A stretch of DNA of 34,378 nt from Prevotella amnii DSM 23384 = JCM 14753. Lineage in GTDB: Bacteria; Bacteroidota; Bacteroidia; Bacteroidales; Bacteroidaceae. The DNA is taken from the NCBI RefSeq assembly GCF_000378745.1, contig NZ_KB905286.1:1-34378 (forward strand), read 5' to 3'. A program made the translations under genes and the position numbers. This document shows positions 23,557-32,620 of this stretch, piece by piece (positions within the stretch are counted from its first letter, which is position 1; each line of letters begins with the position of its first letter). The notes beneath the pieces were generated by a model, which did not search any database, had not been told where the DNA came from, and saw only the letters and a program-made list of their open reading frames with translations.

Positions 23557-25746
23557 TTATCTTATAAAAAGTAGTTCTCGATATTTGGGAAGTGTCCAAA
23601 GCTCATTGCTTACTATAAGTTCTAACTTATCTATTTGATAGCGTATTTCTTCCATCTTAGGTGCTATAGTGTCATGATATGCAATGGCTTTTTTGCGTTG
23701 ACTTTCTATTTTGTTAGCAATCTTGCGTGTATTGACAAGTTCTTCTACATCTATTTCGATAGTTTTAATACGATTAGCAATATCTTTTATTATACTAATA
23801 TTGCTCTCAGTAAGTTTTTTCCCTTCTTCTCCTCCAAATATGTCCATCATGCTTTTAACGTTCTTAGCTAATAGCGTTTGATATTCAGTGGCTACAGGTA
23901 TTATATGGTTCATGGCAATATCTCCTATAACACGTGCTTCTATCTGAATGCGCTTTGTGTAAGTTTCCCATTTCACCTCGTTACGTGCTAATAATTCGTT
24001 TTTCGTCATTACGTTTGTAAGCTCAAACATTTTAACACTTTCTTTATCAAGGTAACGATCGAAACATATAGGGCAGCTTGGTTCGCAGTCTAATCCTCGT
24101 TTATATGCTTCTTGCTTCCACTCTTCGCTATATCCATTGCCGTCAAATCGTATTGGTTTACATGTCTTAATGTCTTCACGAATAATATCAATGATGGCAG
24201 AAGTTTTATTCTCTCCTTTTGCTATGAGTGTATCTACGCGTTTTTTAAAGTGTATTAAGGCTTCAGCTACTGCAGTGTTTAGTACTATCATAGCTGATGC
24301 GCAGTTAGCTTCAGAACCAACAGCTCTAAACTCAAAGCGGTTACCTGTGAAGGCAAATGGTGAGGTACGGTTACGATCTGTGTTATCTATTAGAAGTTCA
24401 GGTATTTCAGGAATGTCCAGTTTCATTCCTTGTTTACCTTCAAAAGTGAATAATTCTTCTTTATCAGCCAGCTCTATATGATCAAGCAACTCTGTAAGCT
24501 GAGTACCTAAAAAGGAGGAGATGATAGCAGGAGGAGCTTCGTTAGCACCTAAACGATGGTCGTTAGTAGCACTCATAACCGATGCTTTTAATAACCCATT
24601 ATGCTTATAAACAGCCATCAATGTTTCTACAATAAATACTACAAAGCGCAAATTGTCTTCTGGGGTTTTACCGTTACGATGTAGTAAAACTCCCGTATCT
24701 GTGGTTAAGCTCCAGTTGTTATGCTTGCCACTACCATTTATACCATTAAAAGGTTTTTCATGTAAAAGCACACGAAAGCTATGCTTATGTGCTATCTTTT
24801 TCATTAGCGACATAAGCAGCATGTTGTGATCTACAGCTAAATTACATTCCTCAAAGATAGGTGCTAATTCAAATTGTCCCGGTGCTACTTCGTTATGACG
24901 TGTCTTAACGGGAATGCCAAGTTGTAAGGCTTCTATCTCAAGGTCTTTCATATATGCCTGTACACGTTCAGGTATTGTACCGAAATAGTGGTCGTCCATC
25001 TGTTGGTTTTTAGCCGAATCATGCCCCATTAAGGTCCTACCAGTAAGTACTAAGTCTGGACGAGCAAAGAAAAGATCTTCATCTACAAGGAAATATTCCT
25101 GTTCCCAGCCAAGATTGGCATGTACTTGTTTTACATTTGGATCGAAATATTGACATACTTCTGTAGCAGCTTTATTTATTGCTCGAAGTGATTTTAGTAA
25201 TGGTGCTTTATAATCTAAAGCCTCACCAGTATAAGAAATAAAAATTGTTGGTATACAAAGAGTGTCATCAATGATAAATACCGGGCTTGTAGGGTCCCAT
25301 GCTGAATATCCTCTTGCCTCGAAAGTATTACGTATACCGCCATTTGGGAACGAGCTGGCATCAGGTTCTTGCTGTACAAGGAGCTTGCCAGAGAAATCTT
25401 CCATCATACCTCCTTTGCCATCATGGACTACAAAAGCATCGTGCTTTTCGGCAGTACCTTCAGTTAAGGGTTGAAACCAGTGAGTATAATGAGTAGCACC
25501 ATTATCTAAAGCCCATTGCTTCATACCTTGTGCCACTGCATCGGCTATGGAGCGGTCGAGCCGTGTACCATTATCGATGACATCTACTAACTTCTCATAA
25601 ACCTCCAAAGATAGATACTTGTACATCTTTTCGCGATTGAAAACAAGCTTACCATAATACTCTGCTGGACGCATTTCTGGTACTTCTACAGGGAGGGGGC
25701 GCTTTTTAAAAGCACGTTCTACTACGTTAAATCTTAAATTTGCCAT
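23557..25746 (-). CDS. glnN: Glutamine synthetase type III
   Basis: A 729-aa GSIII that makes glutamine from glutamate, ammonia and ATP and is the main nitrogen-assimilation entry point in many Bacteroidota. The length equals that of the well-known Bacteroides fragilis GlnN. Conserved blocks include the GSIII N-terminal region (RPAEYYGKLVFNREKM), GWEQEYFLVD, TRHNEVAPGQFE, NGSGKHNNWS near 337-346 (glutamate binding) and NDHRLGANEAPPAI near 392-405 (nucleotide binding). The C-terminal extension is long and helical. It is transcribed alone, with its own -7 box upstream and a very strong terminator downstream. Confidence 0.97.
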   Translation of the reverse strand: MANLRFNVVERAFKKRPLPVEVPEMRPAEYYGKLVFNREKMYKYLSLEVYEKLVDVIDNGTRLDRSIADAVAQGMKQWALDNGATHYTHWFQPLTEGTAEKHDAFVVHDGKGGMMEDFSGKLLVQQEPDASSFPNGGIRNTFEARGYSAWDPTSPVFIIDDTLCIPTIFISYTGEALDYKAPLLKSLRAINKAATEVCQYFDPNVKQVHANLGWEQEYFLVDEDLFFARPDLVLTGRTLMGHDSAKNQQMDDHYFGTIPERVQAYMKDLEIEALQLGIPVKTRHNEVAPGQFELAPIFEECNLAVDHNMLLMSLMKKIAHKHSFRVLLHEKPFNGINGSGKHNNWSLTTDTGVLLHRNGKTPEDNLRFVVFIVETLMAVYKHNGLLKASVMSATNDHRLGANEAPPAIISSFLGTQLTELLDHIELADKEELFTFEGKQGMKLDIPEIPELLIDNTDRNRTSPFAFTGNRFEFRAVGSEANCASAMIVLNTAVAEALIHFKKRVDTLIAKGENKTSAIIDIIREDIKTCKPIRFDGNGYSEEWKQEAYKRGLDCEPSCPICFDRYLDKESVKMFELTNVMTKNELLARNEVKWETYTKRIQIEARVIGDIAMNHIIPVATEYQTLLAKNVKSMMDIFGGEEGKKLTESNISIIKDIANRIKTIEIDVEELVNTRKIANKIESQRKKAIAYHDTIAPKMEEIRYQIDKLELIVSNELWTLPKYRELLFIR

Positions 25747-25777
25747 ATTTTCTTACCTTGTGTAAAAATATTAGTTG

Positions 25778-25785
25778 CAAAATTA
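25778..25785 (-). promoter_or_regulatory. -7 promoter element of glnN
   Basis: On the minus strand TAATTTTG perfectly matches TAnnTTTG. No TTTG is found at the -33 distance. The leader would be about 25 nt. Confidence 0.5.
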
Positions 25786-25953
25786 CTAATAAATTATCTT
25801 TAGTAAGTAAAAAACTAACAGTTTTAATAATAACTATTTGTAGTGTTAAGGTGAGAGATAAGAAATAATAGTTGGTTAAAAAAACTGTAAAAGTTAAATT
25901 TTCAGAACATAAAACGTCATCTATTAAAGATGAAAAGGTAATGTTTCAGGAAT

Positions 25954-26014
25954 AAAAATAACTTATTTTTGATTCATTTTTAATCTATTTTTATAAGAAA
26001 AATAGCTTATTTTT
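25954..26014. repeat. A-tract array C: three 17-bp units, 22-bp period
   Basis: Units at 25954-25970 (AAAAATAACTTATTTTT), 25976-25992 (ATTTTTAATCTATTTTT) and 25998-26014 (AAAAATAGCTTATTTTT) have spacers GATTC and ATAAG. The order and spacing are the same as in array B. The unit cores vary while the outer tracts and the 22-bp period are kept. It lies 207 bp upstream of glnN and 497 bp upstream of susC, which diverge from it. Confidence 0.8.
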
Positions 26015-26438
26015 ACTATATTATAAACTCTTATTAATGGTAAAAAGAGTATGTTTTAGTCATAAAAACATGTGTTTTGTCTTAAGAAATAATGTTGTTT
26101 TGCTTTAATATAAAGTGTTTTTGTGTGTGGTTATATATTTGTTTTTTTTGTTATTGTACATGTTTTTTTATCAAAAATGTGAAAAAGCATGTAGAGATAC
26201 TTTTTATTAAAAATGATATTTTCATGAAAGAAAGATTATATTTAGACGTTTTTTATATATTATAGTTTTCTCTTTATTATTTTTTATTGAATAGATTTGT
26301 ATGAAAATGTAACGATATGTAAGCTCTTTAATGAAGGGTAAAAAGTTAAAAATGGCTTTATAAAAGATGATATAAGACATGAAATTTTCATTAAATGTAC
26401 TTTTTTGCATATAAAAGTAAAAAAATAGGTAATAAAAT

Positions 26439-26469
26439 TTTGCAATTTAAAGATAACTATATATTTTTG
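26439..26469 (+). promoter_or_regulatory. Promoter of the second susC/susD pair
   Basis: TTTG at 26439-26442, then 19 bp, then TATTTTTG at 26462-26469: both elements and the spacing match the Bacteroidota consensus. The leader would be about 35 nt. Confidence 0.75.
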
Positions 26470-26511
26470 CGAGCAGTAAATGTTTAATGTTTAATTTTTA
26501 TCAAAAATCTT

Positions 26512-29500
26512 ATGGCCAAAAGACTTTATATGATTTTTGCAGGTATTGCCCTAAGTACGGGTATAGCCTTTGCACAATCGCAGGTTACAGGTACAGTTGT
26601 AGATGATAAGGGTAATCCTGTCATAGGTGCCTCTGTGCGAGTATCTGGTACTCAAACAGGTTCTGTAACTGACTTAGATGGTAAGTTTGCTGTGTCTGCT
26701 CCTGCTAATGCACAGTTAGAGGTTACTTATGTAGGTATGCATCCTACAAAGGTAAAAGCAGGATCTAACATAAGAGTAGTTTTACAGAGTTATGATAAAG
26801 AGATTGACGAGGTAGTAGTTGTGGCGTATGGTACGGCTAAGAAACAATCTTTAGTAGGTGCTCAGTCGAATATCTCTGCTAAGCAGTTAGAGAATCGTCC
26901 TATTACTAATGTGTCTACAGCTCTTGCAGGTGCAGCTCCAGGTGTGCAAGTAACAACAGCTTTAGGTCAGCCGGGCTCATCTTCAGGTGTTATGATTCGT
27001 GGTTTTGGTTCTATCAATGCTTCAAGTGATCCGTTATATATAGTAGATGGTTCTGTTTATAATGGCTCTTTGGCTGATATTAATCCACAAGACATAGCAA
27101 GCGTATCTATTCTTAAAGACGCTTCAGCAACAGCTCTTTACGGTTCGTCAGCAGGTAACGGTGTAGTGCTTATAACCACTAAGCAAGGTAAGCGTAAGGG
27201 TAGTGCTCCTACGTTGACTTTTACTACGAGTCAAGGTATTACTCAGCGTGGTCAAGAGCGTTACAAAACGCTTAGTGTCAATCAGTATTTTCCTGTACTT
27301 TGGCAGCAGTGGTATAATCAGCATCAATTCGAAGAAGGCATGTCTAAAGAGCAAGCTGCATTATTGGCTAACTATGATATGTTTTTTGATTTCCGTGGTG
27401 ATGTTTTTAATCCTTTTGCAGGCATTAAGACAGGAATTAGTTATGATGAAAGAACAAACACTTTTGGTACTACGCAAGATAAAACAAAATGGGTAGACGG
27501 AGTACCTCAAATAGTAATGCCAGACGGAACTCTTAATAAAGAAATAACAGGTCTTAAATGGGGTGATGATTTAGATTGGGAGAAAGCTCTTTTCAGAACA
27601 GGTTACAGAGGAGAGTATAACCTAAGTGGTTCGTATAGTAATGATAAGGTGTCTACGTTTATGTCTTTGGGGCATATTAAAGAGCAAGGTTACCGCAGAA
27701 ATACTGAATATGAACGCACGTCAGGTCGTCTTAATTTAAACTATAATGTAAACAAATGGGTTGATTTAGGTGGTAATGTGTCGTTTGTACATGCAGCAAG
27801 CGTAGCACCAAAGAAGTCATCTGGTTATTTCGATTCCAACTCTTTTAGTTTCTTACAAGGTATAGCTCCTTTCTATCCTATACATAAGCACGATCCTATA
27901 ACAGGCGAATATGTATTAGATCCACAAACAGGTAAGAAGGTGTTTGACTATAATAATGGGCGTCCGTATAGCGCTCGTTTTAATCCCGTTTATGAAGGAG
28001 AGTTAGACCATTCTACTACTACTCGAGATATGTTAAGCTCTCGTGGGCACGCTACTTTTAAAATAATGCCAGAACTAAAGTATACGATTAATGCTGCATA
28101 CGATCTTAGTATGATAAAAAAGAAGGTTAGATATAATAATATTATGGGCGACCAGCCTTCAGGATTACTTTCAATAGAAGATTTTGCTACCAGCACGCTT
28201 ACTTTTAATCAGCTTTTAGAATACTCAAAAACCTTTGGCGAACATGATATTACAGTTCTGTTAGGACATGAGTCTTATAAGTATACTGCTACCGATCTTA
28301 ATGGTGCAAAAAAGAATATGATGGTATTGGGTCTTGATGAGTTCTCTAACCTTACTAATATAGTTGGATTAGATTCATATACTGATAATTATAGGAAGGA
28401 AGGTTATTTCGGTAGATTAAACTGGGATTATAAACAGAAATATAATTTCTCAGCTTCTTATCGTAGAGACGGCTCTTCACGCTTTGCTCCTGATTGCCGT
28501 TGGGGCGACTTTTGGGCTGTTGGTGCAGGCTGGCACATAGGAAGAGAGGCTTTCATGAAAAGTACTTCTAAATGGTTAGACGACTTAAAGCTTAGAGCAT
28601 CTATTGGTCAGACAGGTAATGATAACTTAGAGAAAAATTACTATGCTTATCAGACTTTGTATAGCTTTGGATCAAATAACCTTGATGAAGGTGGCTTAAG
28701 GCTTTATTCTTATGCCGACCCAACACTTCGCTGGGAGGCTCAAACAAGTTTAGATGTGGCTGTAGAATATAGCTTATTTAGTAGAGTATATGGTACTTTT
28801 GAATACTTTAACAAAGAGTCTTCTGACTTGATATTCCCTTATCCTTTAGCCAATTCGACTGGAGTTACTGAAATAAATAAGAATATAGGTAAGATACGTA
28901 ACAGTGGTTTTGAGTTTGATATCAATGCTATACTTGTCAAGACTAATGATTTGTCATGGAAGATAAATCTTAATGGAACACACTTTACTAATACTATATT
29001 AAGACTTCCTAAAGAAAACCGCGAAAACGGTATAGAGTTAGATTATCAAAAATATATGGAAGGTGGTAGTATATACGACTATTATCTAAATGAATATGTT
29101 GGTGTAGATCCTGATGACGGTATGGCTATGTATCGTTTAGACAAAGAGCTTTATCCTAATGCTAAACCATTAGCAGCAGAGGGTGAGAAGGCTACTTTAA
29201 CTAAGAACGGAGAATTAGCTAAAAAGCATTTTTGTGGTACATCTATTCCAGACTTGTATGGTGGATTTGGTACTACTCTTACTTGGAAGAATTTCGAGCT
29301 GGGGGTTAACTTCTCTTATCAGCTTGGTGGCAAAACATACGACTCTGGTTATGCTAGTTTGATGGGACGCAAGCTACAGGCAGGCTCTGCTATGCATGTA
29401 GATATGCTTAAAGCATGGAAACAAAAAGGAGATATAACAGATGTACCTCGCTTAGATGCAGGGAATGGAGGACGATATGATGCTACACAAAGCGATCGTT

Positions 29501-29739
29501 TCTTAGTATCAAGCTCTGCTCTTATGCTAAAGAATATTAGCTTAGGTTATAATTTACCAAAGAGTTGGCTAAGCGCAGTTAATCTTAAAGGAGGAAATAT
29601 TAGTATAGCTGCAGAAAATTTATTCTTATTATCTGCTCGAAAAGGACTTAATCCTATGGGACAGTTCTCTGGAATAGTAGGTGCAGCAGGATATGCTTAT
29701 GCACGTACACTTACAGCAACTCTAACTATAACATTATAA
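26512..29739 (+). CDS. SusC/RagA-family TonB-dependent outer-membrane transporter
   Basis: A 1075-aa outer-membrane transporter. Signal peptide 1-21 (ending AFA), carboxypeptidase-regulatory-like domain about 24-95, TonB-box region IDEVVVVAYG near 97-106, and a plug with VMIRGFGSINASSDPLYIVDG and ILKDASATALYGSSAGNGVVLITTK. The barrel ends in RTLTATLTITL. It is followed by a SusD partner but no enzyme or regulator, so the cargo may be peptides or oligosaccharides; RagA-type pairs that take up peptides are a known alternative. The strong consensus promoter suggests high constitutive expression. Confidence 0.95.
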   Translation: MAKRLYMIFAGIALSTGIAFAQSQVTGTVVDDKGNPVIGASVRVSGTQTGSVTDLDGKFAVSAPANAQLEVTYVGMHPTKVKAGSNIRVVLQSYDKEIDEVVVVAYGTAKKQSLVGAQSNISAKQLENRPITNVSTALAGAAPGVQVTTALGQPGSSSGVMIRGFGSINASSDPLYIVDGSVYNGSLADINPQDIASVSILKDASATALYGSSAGNGVVLITTKQGKRKGSAPTLTFTTSQGITQRGQERYKTLSVNQYFPVLWQQWYNQHQFEEGMSKEQAALLANYDMFFDFRGDVFNPFAGIKTGISYDERTNTFGTTQDKTKWVDGVPQIVMPDGTLNKEITGLKWGDDLDWEKALFRTGYRGEYNLSGSYSNDKVSTFMSLGHIKEQGYRRNTEYERTSGRLNLNYNVNKWVDLGGNVSFVHAASVAPKKSSGYFDSNSFSFLQGIAPFYPIHKHDPITGEYVLDPQTGKKVFDYNNGRPYSARFNPVYEGELDHSTTTRDMLSSRGHATFKIMPELKYTINAAYDLSMIKKKVRYNNIMGDQPSGLLSIEDFATSTLTFNQLLEYSKTFGEHDITVLLGHESYKYTATDLNGAKKNMMVLGLDEFSNLTNIVGLDSYTDNYRKEGYFGRLNWDYKQKYNFSASYRRDGSSRFAPDCRWGDFWAVGAGWHIGREAFMKSTSKWLDDLKLRASIGQTGNDNLEKNYYAYQTLYSFGSNNLDEGGLRLYSYADPTLRWEAQTSLDVAVEYSLFSRVYGTFEYFNKESSDLIFPYPLANSTGVTEINKNIGKIRNSGFEFDINAILVKTNDLSWKINLNGTHFTNTILRLPKENRENGIELDYQKYMEGGSIYDYYLNEYVGVDPDDGMAMYRLDKELYPNAKPLAAEGEKATLTKNGELAKKHFCGTSIPDLYGGFGTTLTWKNFELGVNFSYQLGGKTYDSGYASLMGRKLQAGSAMHVDMLKAWKQKGDITDVPRLDAGNGGRYDATQSDRFLVSSSALMLKNISLGYNLPKSWLSAVNLKGGNISIAAENLFLLSARKGLNPMGQFSGIVGAAGYAYARTLTATLTITL

Positions 29740-29749
29740 AAGAATGGTT

Positions 29750-31321
29750 ATGAAAAAAATATTATATACAGTATTAGTAACTTTGCTCTTAGCAGTTAGC
29801 TCTATATCATGTTCTGATGATTTTCTTAATACAGAATCGAGTACATCTGTAAACAAAGAGACAGTGATAAAAGATGCCAGAAGCCTGCATGGTCTTCTCA
29901 ATGGATTACATAATATGATGTATATGTATGCTTGGGGAGATGCTACACATTTTTGCGGTGTAGGGCATCGTAGTCTATGTGCACAGCTTGATATGATGGG
30001 AGATGATATGATTAATACTAATCCGGCAGGTTGGATGTCTATTTATCGTTATCAAGATCATATTAATCCTAATGGTGATATTAACGCTAAGGTATGGGAT
30101 ATGTATTATACTTTGATTCATCATGCTAATCTTTTGATATATGGTACTGAGTCGAATAAAAACATATCAGAGGAAGATAAAAATGTTCTTCTTGGTGAAG
30201 GATATGCATTTAGAGCTATGAGCTATCATATATTAGTTCAGCTCTTTGGACATCGCTATGTAGCAGGAGGGGCTAATGATTATTTGGGTGTACCATTACG
30301 TCTTTCTACCGACAGCATTGCTCCAATGGCTCGTAACACAGTTGCAGAGGTTTATGCTCAGATAGATAAGGATATAACAAAGTCGCTAAGTTATCTAAAG
30401 AATGTTCCTGATCGTGGTGTTAAAAATGTAATTTCATATTCTGCAGCTTTAGGTATAGCTGCTCGTATAGACCTAAGTAAGTCAGACTGGGAGAAGGCTA
30501 AGGAGCATGCAGATGAAGCTATAAAGCATACCTCTGCTACCTTGCAAAGTGGAAAAGCTCTTTTAGATGGGTTTAACAACTTAAATGCTTCTGAGTGGAT
30601 ATGGGGATATAGGCAAGCATCAGATCAAGATAATGGCTATTTTAGCTTCTATGCTAACTATTCATATAACTTTATAGGTTATAACCAAATCTTACGTTAT
30701 GCTGTAAATAGAGATATTTACGATAAGATGGGAAAGAATGATGCTCGTAGAGGTTGGTGGGTAGCTTTAGATCAAGGCAACTCTATTCCTAAGGATGCTA
30801 ATCCTCAATATTTCCCTAATAATGGTAAATGGGAGATAACGGGGCAATCTATTAAGTTTAAAGCTAAGTCTGCAAATAATGGTATGGGAGATGCTCTGAT
30901 TATGCGCTTGGCAGAATTATATTATATAAAGGCAGAAGCAGAAGCTCGTTTGCATGAAGATGACGCTGCACGTGAGACACTTAACACTATAATGAAGACT
31001 CGTGATCCTGATTATAACACAAAAGCATCTGGTGAAGAACTTATAGAAGAGATTATGAGGAATAAGCGAATAGACTTATGGATGGAAGGACAACGCTTCT
31101 TTGATATCAAGAGGCTCGGTATTGTTTTCGACCGTTCTAAAGCAAAAAACTTTAGTTATTTGAAAGAAAGTAATAGAGAAGCTGCACTAAATCGTAATAG
31201 AGGAGCTAATGCTCTTAATATTCCTAAGACTAAAGAAAGTGTTTATTGGCAATTTGCTATACCATATCAAGAAATAAAGGCAAATAAAGAACTAATAAAA
31301 CAGAATCCTCTATCTGAATAA
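29750..31321 (+). CDS. SusD/RagB-family outer-membrane lipoprotein
   Basis: The capping lipoprotein of the preceding SusC-like transporter, about 523 aa. I choose the ATG at 29750 (MKKILYTV), which gives a standard signal peptide; an ATG two codons earlier (29744) is equally in frame. The lipobox ends in SISC followed by SDDFLN, a typical Bacteroidota surface-export signal. SusD features include LLGEGYAFRAMSYHILVQLFG (TPR-like helix), ALIMRLAELYYIKAEAEAR and the C-terminal RNKRIDLWMEGQRFFDIKRLG block. The body is the classic SusD/RagB form rather than SusD-like_2. It ends 73 bp before a strong terminator. Confidence 0.95.
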   Translation: MKKILYTVLVTLLLAVSSISCSDDFLNTESSTSVNKETVIKDARSLHGLLNGLHNMMYMYAWGDATHFCGVGHRSLCAQLDMMGDDMINTNPAGWMSIYRYQDHINPNGDINAKVWDMYYTLIHHANLLIYGTESNKNISEEDKNVLLGEGYAFRAMSYHILVQLFGHRYVAGGANDYLGVPLRLSTDSIAPMARNTVAEVYAQIDKDITKSLSYLKNVPDRGVKNVISYSAALGIAARIDLSKSDWEKAKEHADEAIKHTSATLQSGKALLDGFNNLNASEWIWGYRQASDQDNGYFSFYANYSYNFIGYNQILRYAVNRDIYDKMGKNDARRGWWVALDQGNSIPKDANPQYFPNNGKWEITGQSIKFKAKSANNGMGDALIMRLAELYYIKAEAEARLHEDDAARETLNTIMKTRDPDYNTKASGEELIEEIMRNKRIDLWMEGQRFFDIKRLGIVFDRSKAKNFSYLKESNREAALNRNRGANALNIPKTKESVYWQFAIPYQEIKANKELIKQNPLSE

Positions 31322-31394
31322 AAAATGAAAAGATTATAACAGAAAAGTTATAAAAGCATTTAAGTAAGTAGATTAATAATAATAATTGTATATT

Positions 31395-31441
31395 AAAGAG
31401 CTATATCTATCTATATATAAAGATAGGTGTAGCTCTTTTTA
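31395..31441 (+). terminator. Terminator of the second susC/susD pair
   Basis: A 16-bp stem pairs 31397-31412 with 31421-31436 (AGAGCTATATCTATCT against AGATAGGTGTAGCTCT, G-T wobbles). An 8-nt loop separates the arms and TTTTT follows. Confidence 0.85.
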
Positions 31442-31600
31442 TTTATAAAGTATTTTGTTGTAGATAAATTTTCCCTACATAACTTTAATAATAGAAATAA
31501 CCAAACTATATAAAACACAATAATTTTCCTTTTTTACATATAAAATGAAGCTATAATGTTCTAAACTATTTTCTTTTTTTTGAAAATTATTGTAGAAAAG

Positions 31601-31632
31601 TTTGGAGGATACTATTATTTATCTTACATTTG
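31601..31632 (+). promoter_or_regulatory. Promoter of the YtrA-type ABC operon
   Basis: TTTG at 31601-31604, then 20 bp, then TACATTTG at 31625-31632: a consensus Bacteroidota promoter. Transcription would start near 31639, inside the inverted repeat that follows. Confidence 0.75.
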
Positions 31633-31633
31633 C

Positions 31634-31657
31634 AGTGTACTATTCACCTGGTACACT
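31634..31657. promoter_or_regulatory. Inverted-repeat operator (YtrA/GntR-like) overlapping the start of transcription
   Basis: AGTGTAC (31634-31640) and GTACACT (31651-31657) are exact reverse complements with 10 bp between. The GTGTAC...GTACAC pattern and its position just after the -7 box resemble operators of YtrA-subfamily GntR repressors, which often control small ABC operons. No GntR gene is in the window, so the repressor would be encoded elsewhere (inference). Confidence 0.6.
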
Positions 31658-31690
31658 AATATTTTTAAATTTCTAAAACATAAGAGGCTT

Positions 31691-32512
31691 ATGATAGAAG
31701 TATCTAATTTAACATTTAACTACTCAGGAAGTAAACACAAGGTGTTTTCTGACTTTAGTTTGCAATTGGCTAATAACCGTATTTATGGTCTATTGGGTAA
31801 GAACGGAACAGGTAAGAGCACTTTGCTTTACCTCATAGCAGGGTTGCTAAAACCTAAGAATGGTAGTGTGAAAGTAAATGGATATATAACAAAAAATCGT
31901 GATCCTGAGTTTTTACAAGATATCTATATTGTGCCAGAGGAGTACGACTTACCTAATATGTCTTTAGAATCTTATATAAGGATTCATCAAGACTTTTATC
32001 CTAAGTTTGATAAAGAAGTTCTTAATAATTGCCTAAAAGACTTTGATATTACTGGTGAGATTAATTTTAAGCAATTATCTATGGGACAAAAGAAAAAGGT
32101 TTATATGAGCTTTGCTTTGGCATCATGTTGTAGCCTACTTCTTATGGATGAGCCTACTAATGGGCTTGATATTCCTTCAAAGGCTTCATTTAGAAAGGTA
32201 ATAGCAGGTAATCTTTCTGACGATTCTTCACTTATAATATCCACTCATCAAGTACATGATATAGAACAATTACTTGATCATGTTATTATAATAAATCACT
32301 CTGAAGTGAGTTTAAATGCTGCGATAGATGAAATTACACAGAAATATAGTTTTGGTTATTGTCAACCAAGCGATATGAATAGTAATGTAGTATATGCAGA
32401 ACCATCACTTCAAGGTAATGCCTACATATCTATTCGTGAGCAAGGAAAGGCAGAAACACAGATTAATCTGGAATTGTTATTTAATGCAGTAACACAAGGA
32501 AAGATAAAATAA
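31691..32512 (+). CDS. ABC transporter ATP-binding protein (YtrB/CcmA type)
   Basis: A 273-aa ATPase. I start it at ATG 31691 (MIEVSNLTFNYSG) rather than 31580, because the promoter and operator lie at 31601-31657 and the upstream extension is not conserved-looking. Motifs: Walker A GKNGTGKST at 36-44, signature LSMGQ at 129-133, Walker B LLLMDE at 149-154 and switch His186 in ISTH. The C-terminal part from about 210 is an accessory region. It heads an operon with two GIN-domain proteins and an ABC-2-type permease gene that is now broken, so the complete transporter may be inactive. Confidence 0.9.
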   Translation: MIEVSNLTFNYSGSKHKVFSDFSLQLANNRIYGLLGKNGTGKSTLLYLIAGLLKPKNGSVKVNGYITKNRDPEFLQDIYIVPEEYDLPNMSLESYIRIHQDFYPKFDKEVLNNCLKDFDITGEINFKQLSMGQKKKVYMSFALASCCSLLLMDEPTNGLDIPSKASFRKVIAGNLSDDSSLIISTHQVHDIEQLLDHVIIINHSEVSLNAAIDEITQKYSFGYCQPSDMNSNVVYAEPSLQGNAYISIREQGKAETQINLELLFNAVTQGKIK

Positions 32513-32526
32513 AATAAGTTATTCTC

Positions 32527-32598
32527 ATGAAAAATTTTTGCTTTTGGAATATAATCTTATTTGTAGGATTAGCTCTTATTACTTTAACTATGGTATAA
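32527..32598 (+). CDS. Possible 23-aa hydrophobic peptide
   Basis: ATG at 32527 to TAA at 32598 encodes MKNFCFWNIILFVGLALITL plus three more residues: two charged or polar residues, then one transmembrane segment. It lies 14 bp after the ATPase stop and 22 bp before the next gene, all on the same strand. The size is too small to be sure it is translated, but the composition is unlike random AT-rich sequence. Confidence 0.35.
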   Translation: MKNFCFWNIILFVGLALITLTMV

Positions 32599-32620
32599 TG
32601 TGTAAAAAATAATAAAACTA

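Larger units (their letters stand above)
25747..26511. other. 765-bp divergent intergenic region between glnN and the second susC
   Basis: Non-coding and very AT-rich. It contains the glnN -7 box (minus strand), the three-unit 22-bp array at 25954-26014 and short dyads at 26065-26078 (AAAACA-TG-TGTTTT). A longer dyad at 26158-26168/26182-26192 pairs ACATGTTTTTT with AAAAAGCATGT. A near-ideal promoter for susC lies at 26439-26469. The only ORF (62 codons, minus strand, 26222-26410) is low-complexity and not believable. Confidence 0.7.
31322..31690. other. Intergenic region with terminator, promoter and operator
   Basis: It holds the terminator of the susC/susD pair (31395-31441), a consensus promoter (31601-31632) and a YtrA-like inverted repeat (31634-31657). 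An in-frame ATG at 31580 would extend the ABC ATPase upstream, but it lies before the promoter and is rejected as the start. Confidence 0.7.

Noticed and set aside
24137..24481. 114-codon plus-strand ORF inside glnN
   Set aside because: It lies wholly within the conserved glnN gene on the opposite strand, with no promoter or family motif.
26222..26410. 62-codon minus-strand ORF in the glnN-susC intergenic region
   Set aside because: Its product is low-complexity Ile/Lys/Phe-rich sequence expected from AT-rich DNA, and no promoter or conserved motif supports it.
31580..31690. N-terminal extension of the ABC ATPase from ATG 31580
   Set aside because: It would begin upstream of the consensus promoter at 31601-31632 and its 37 residues do not resemble the family. 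ATG 31691 gives a normal ATPase start.
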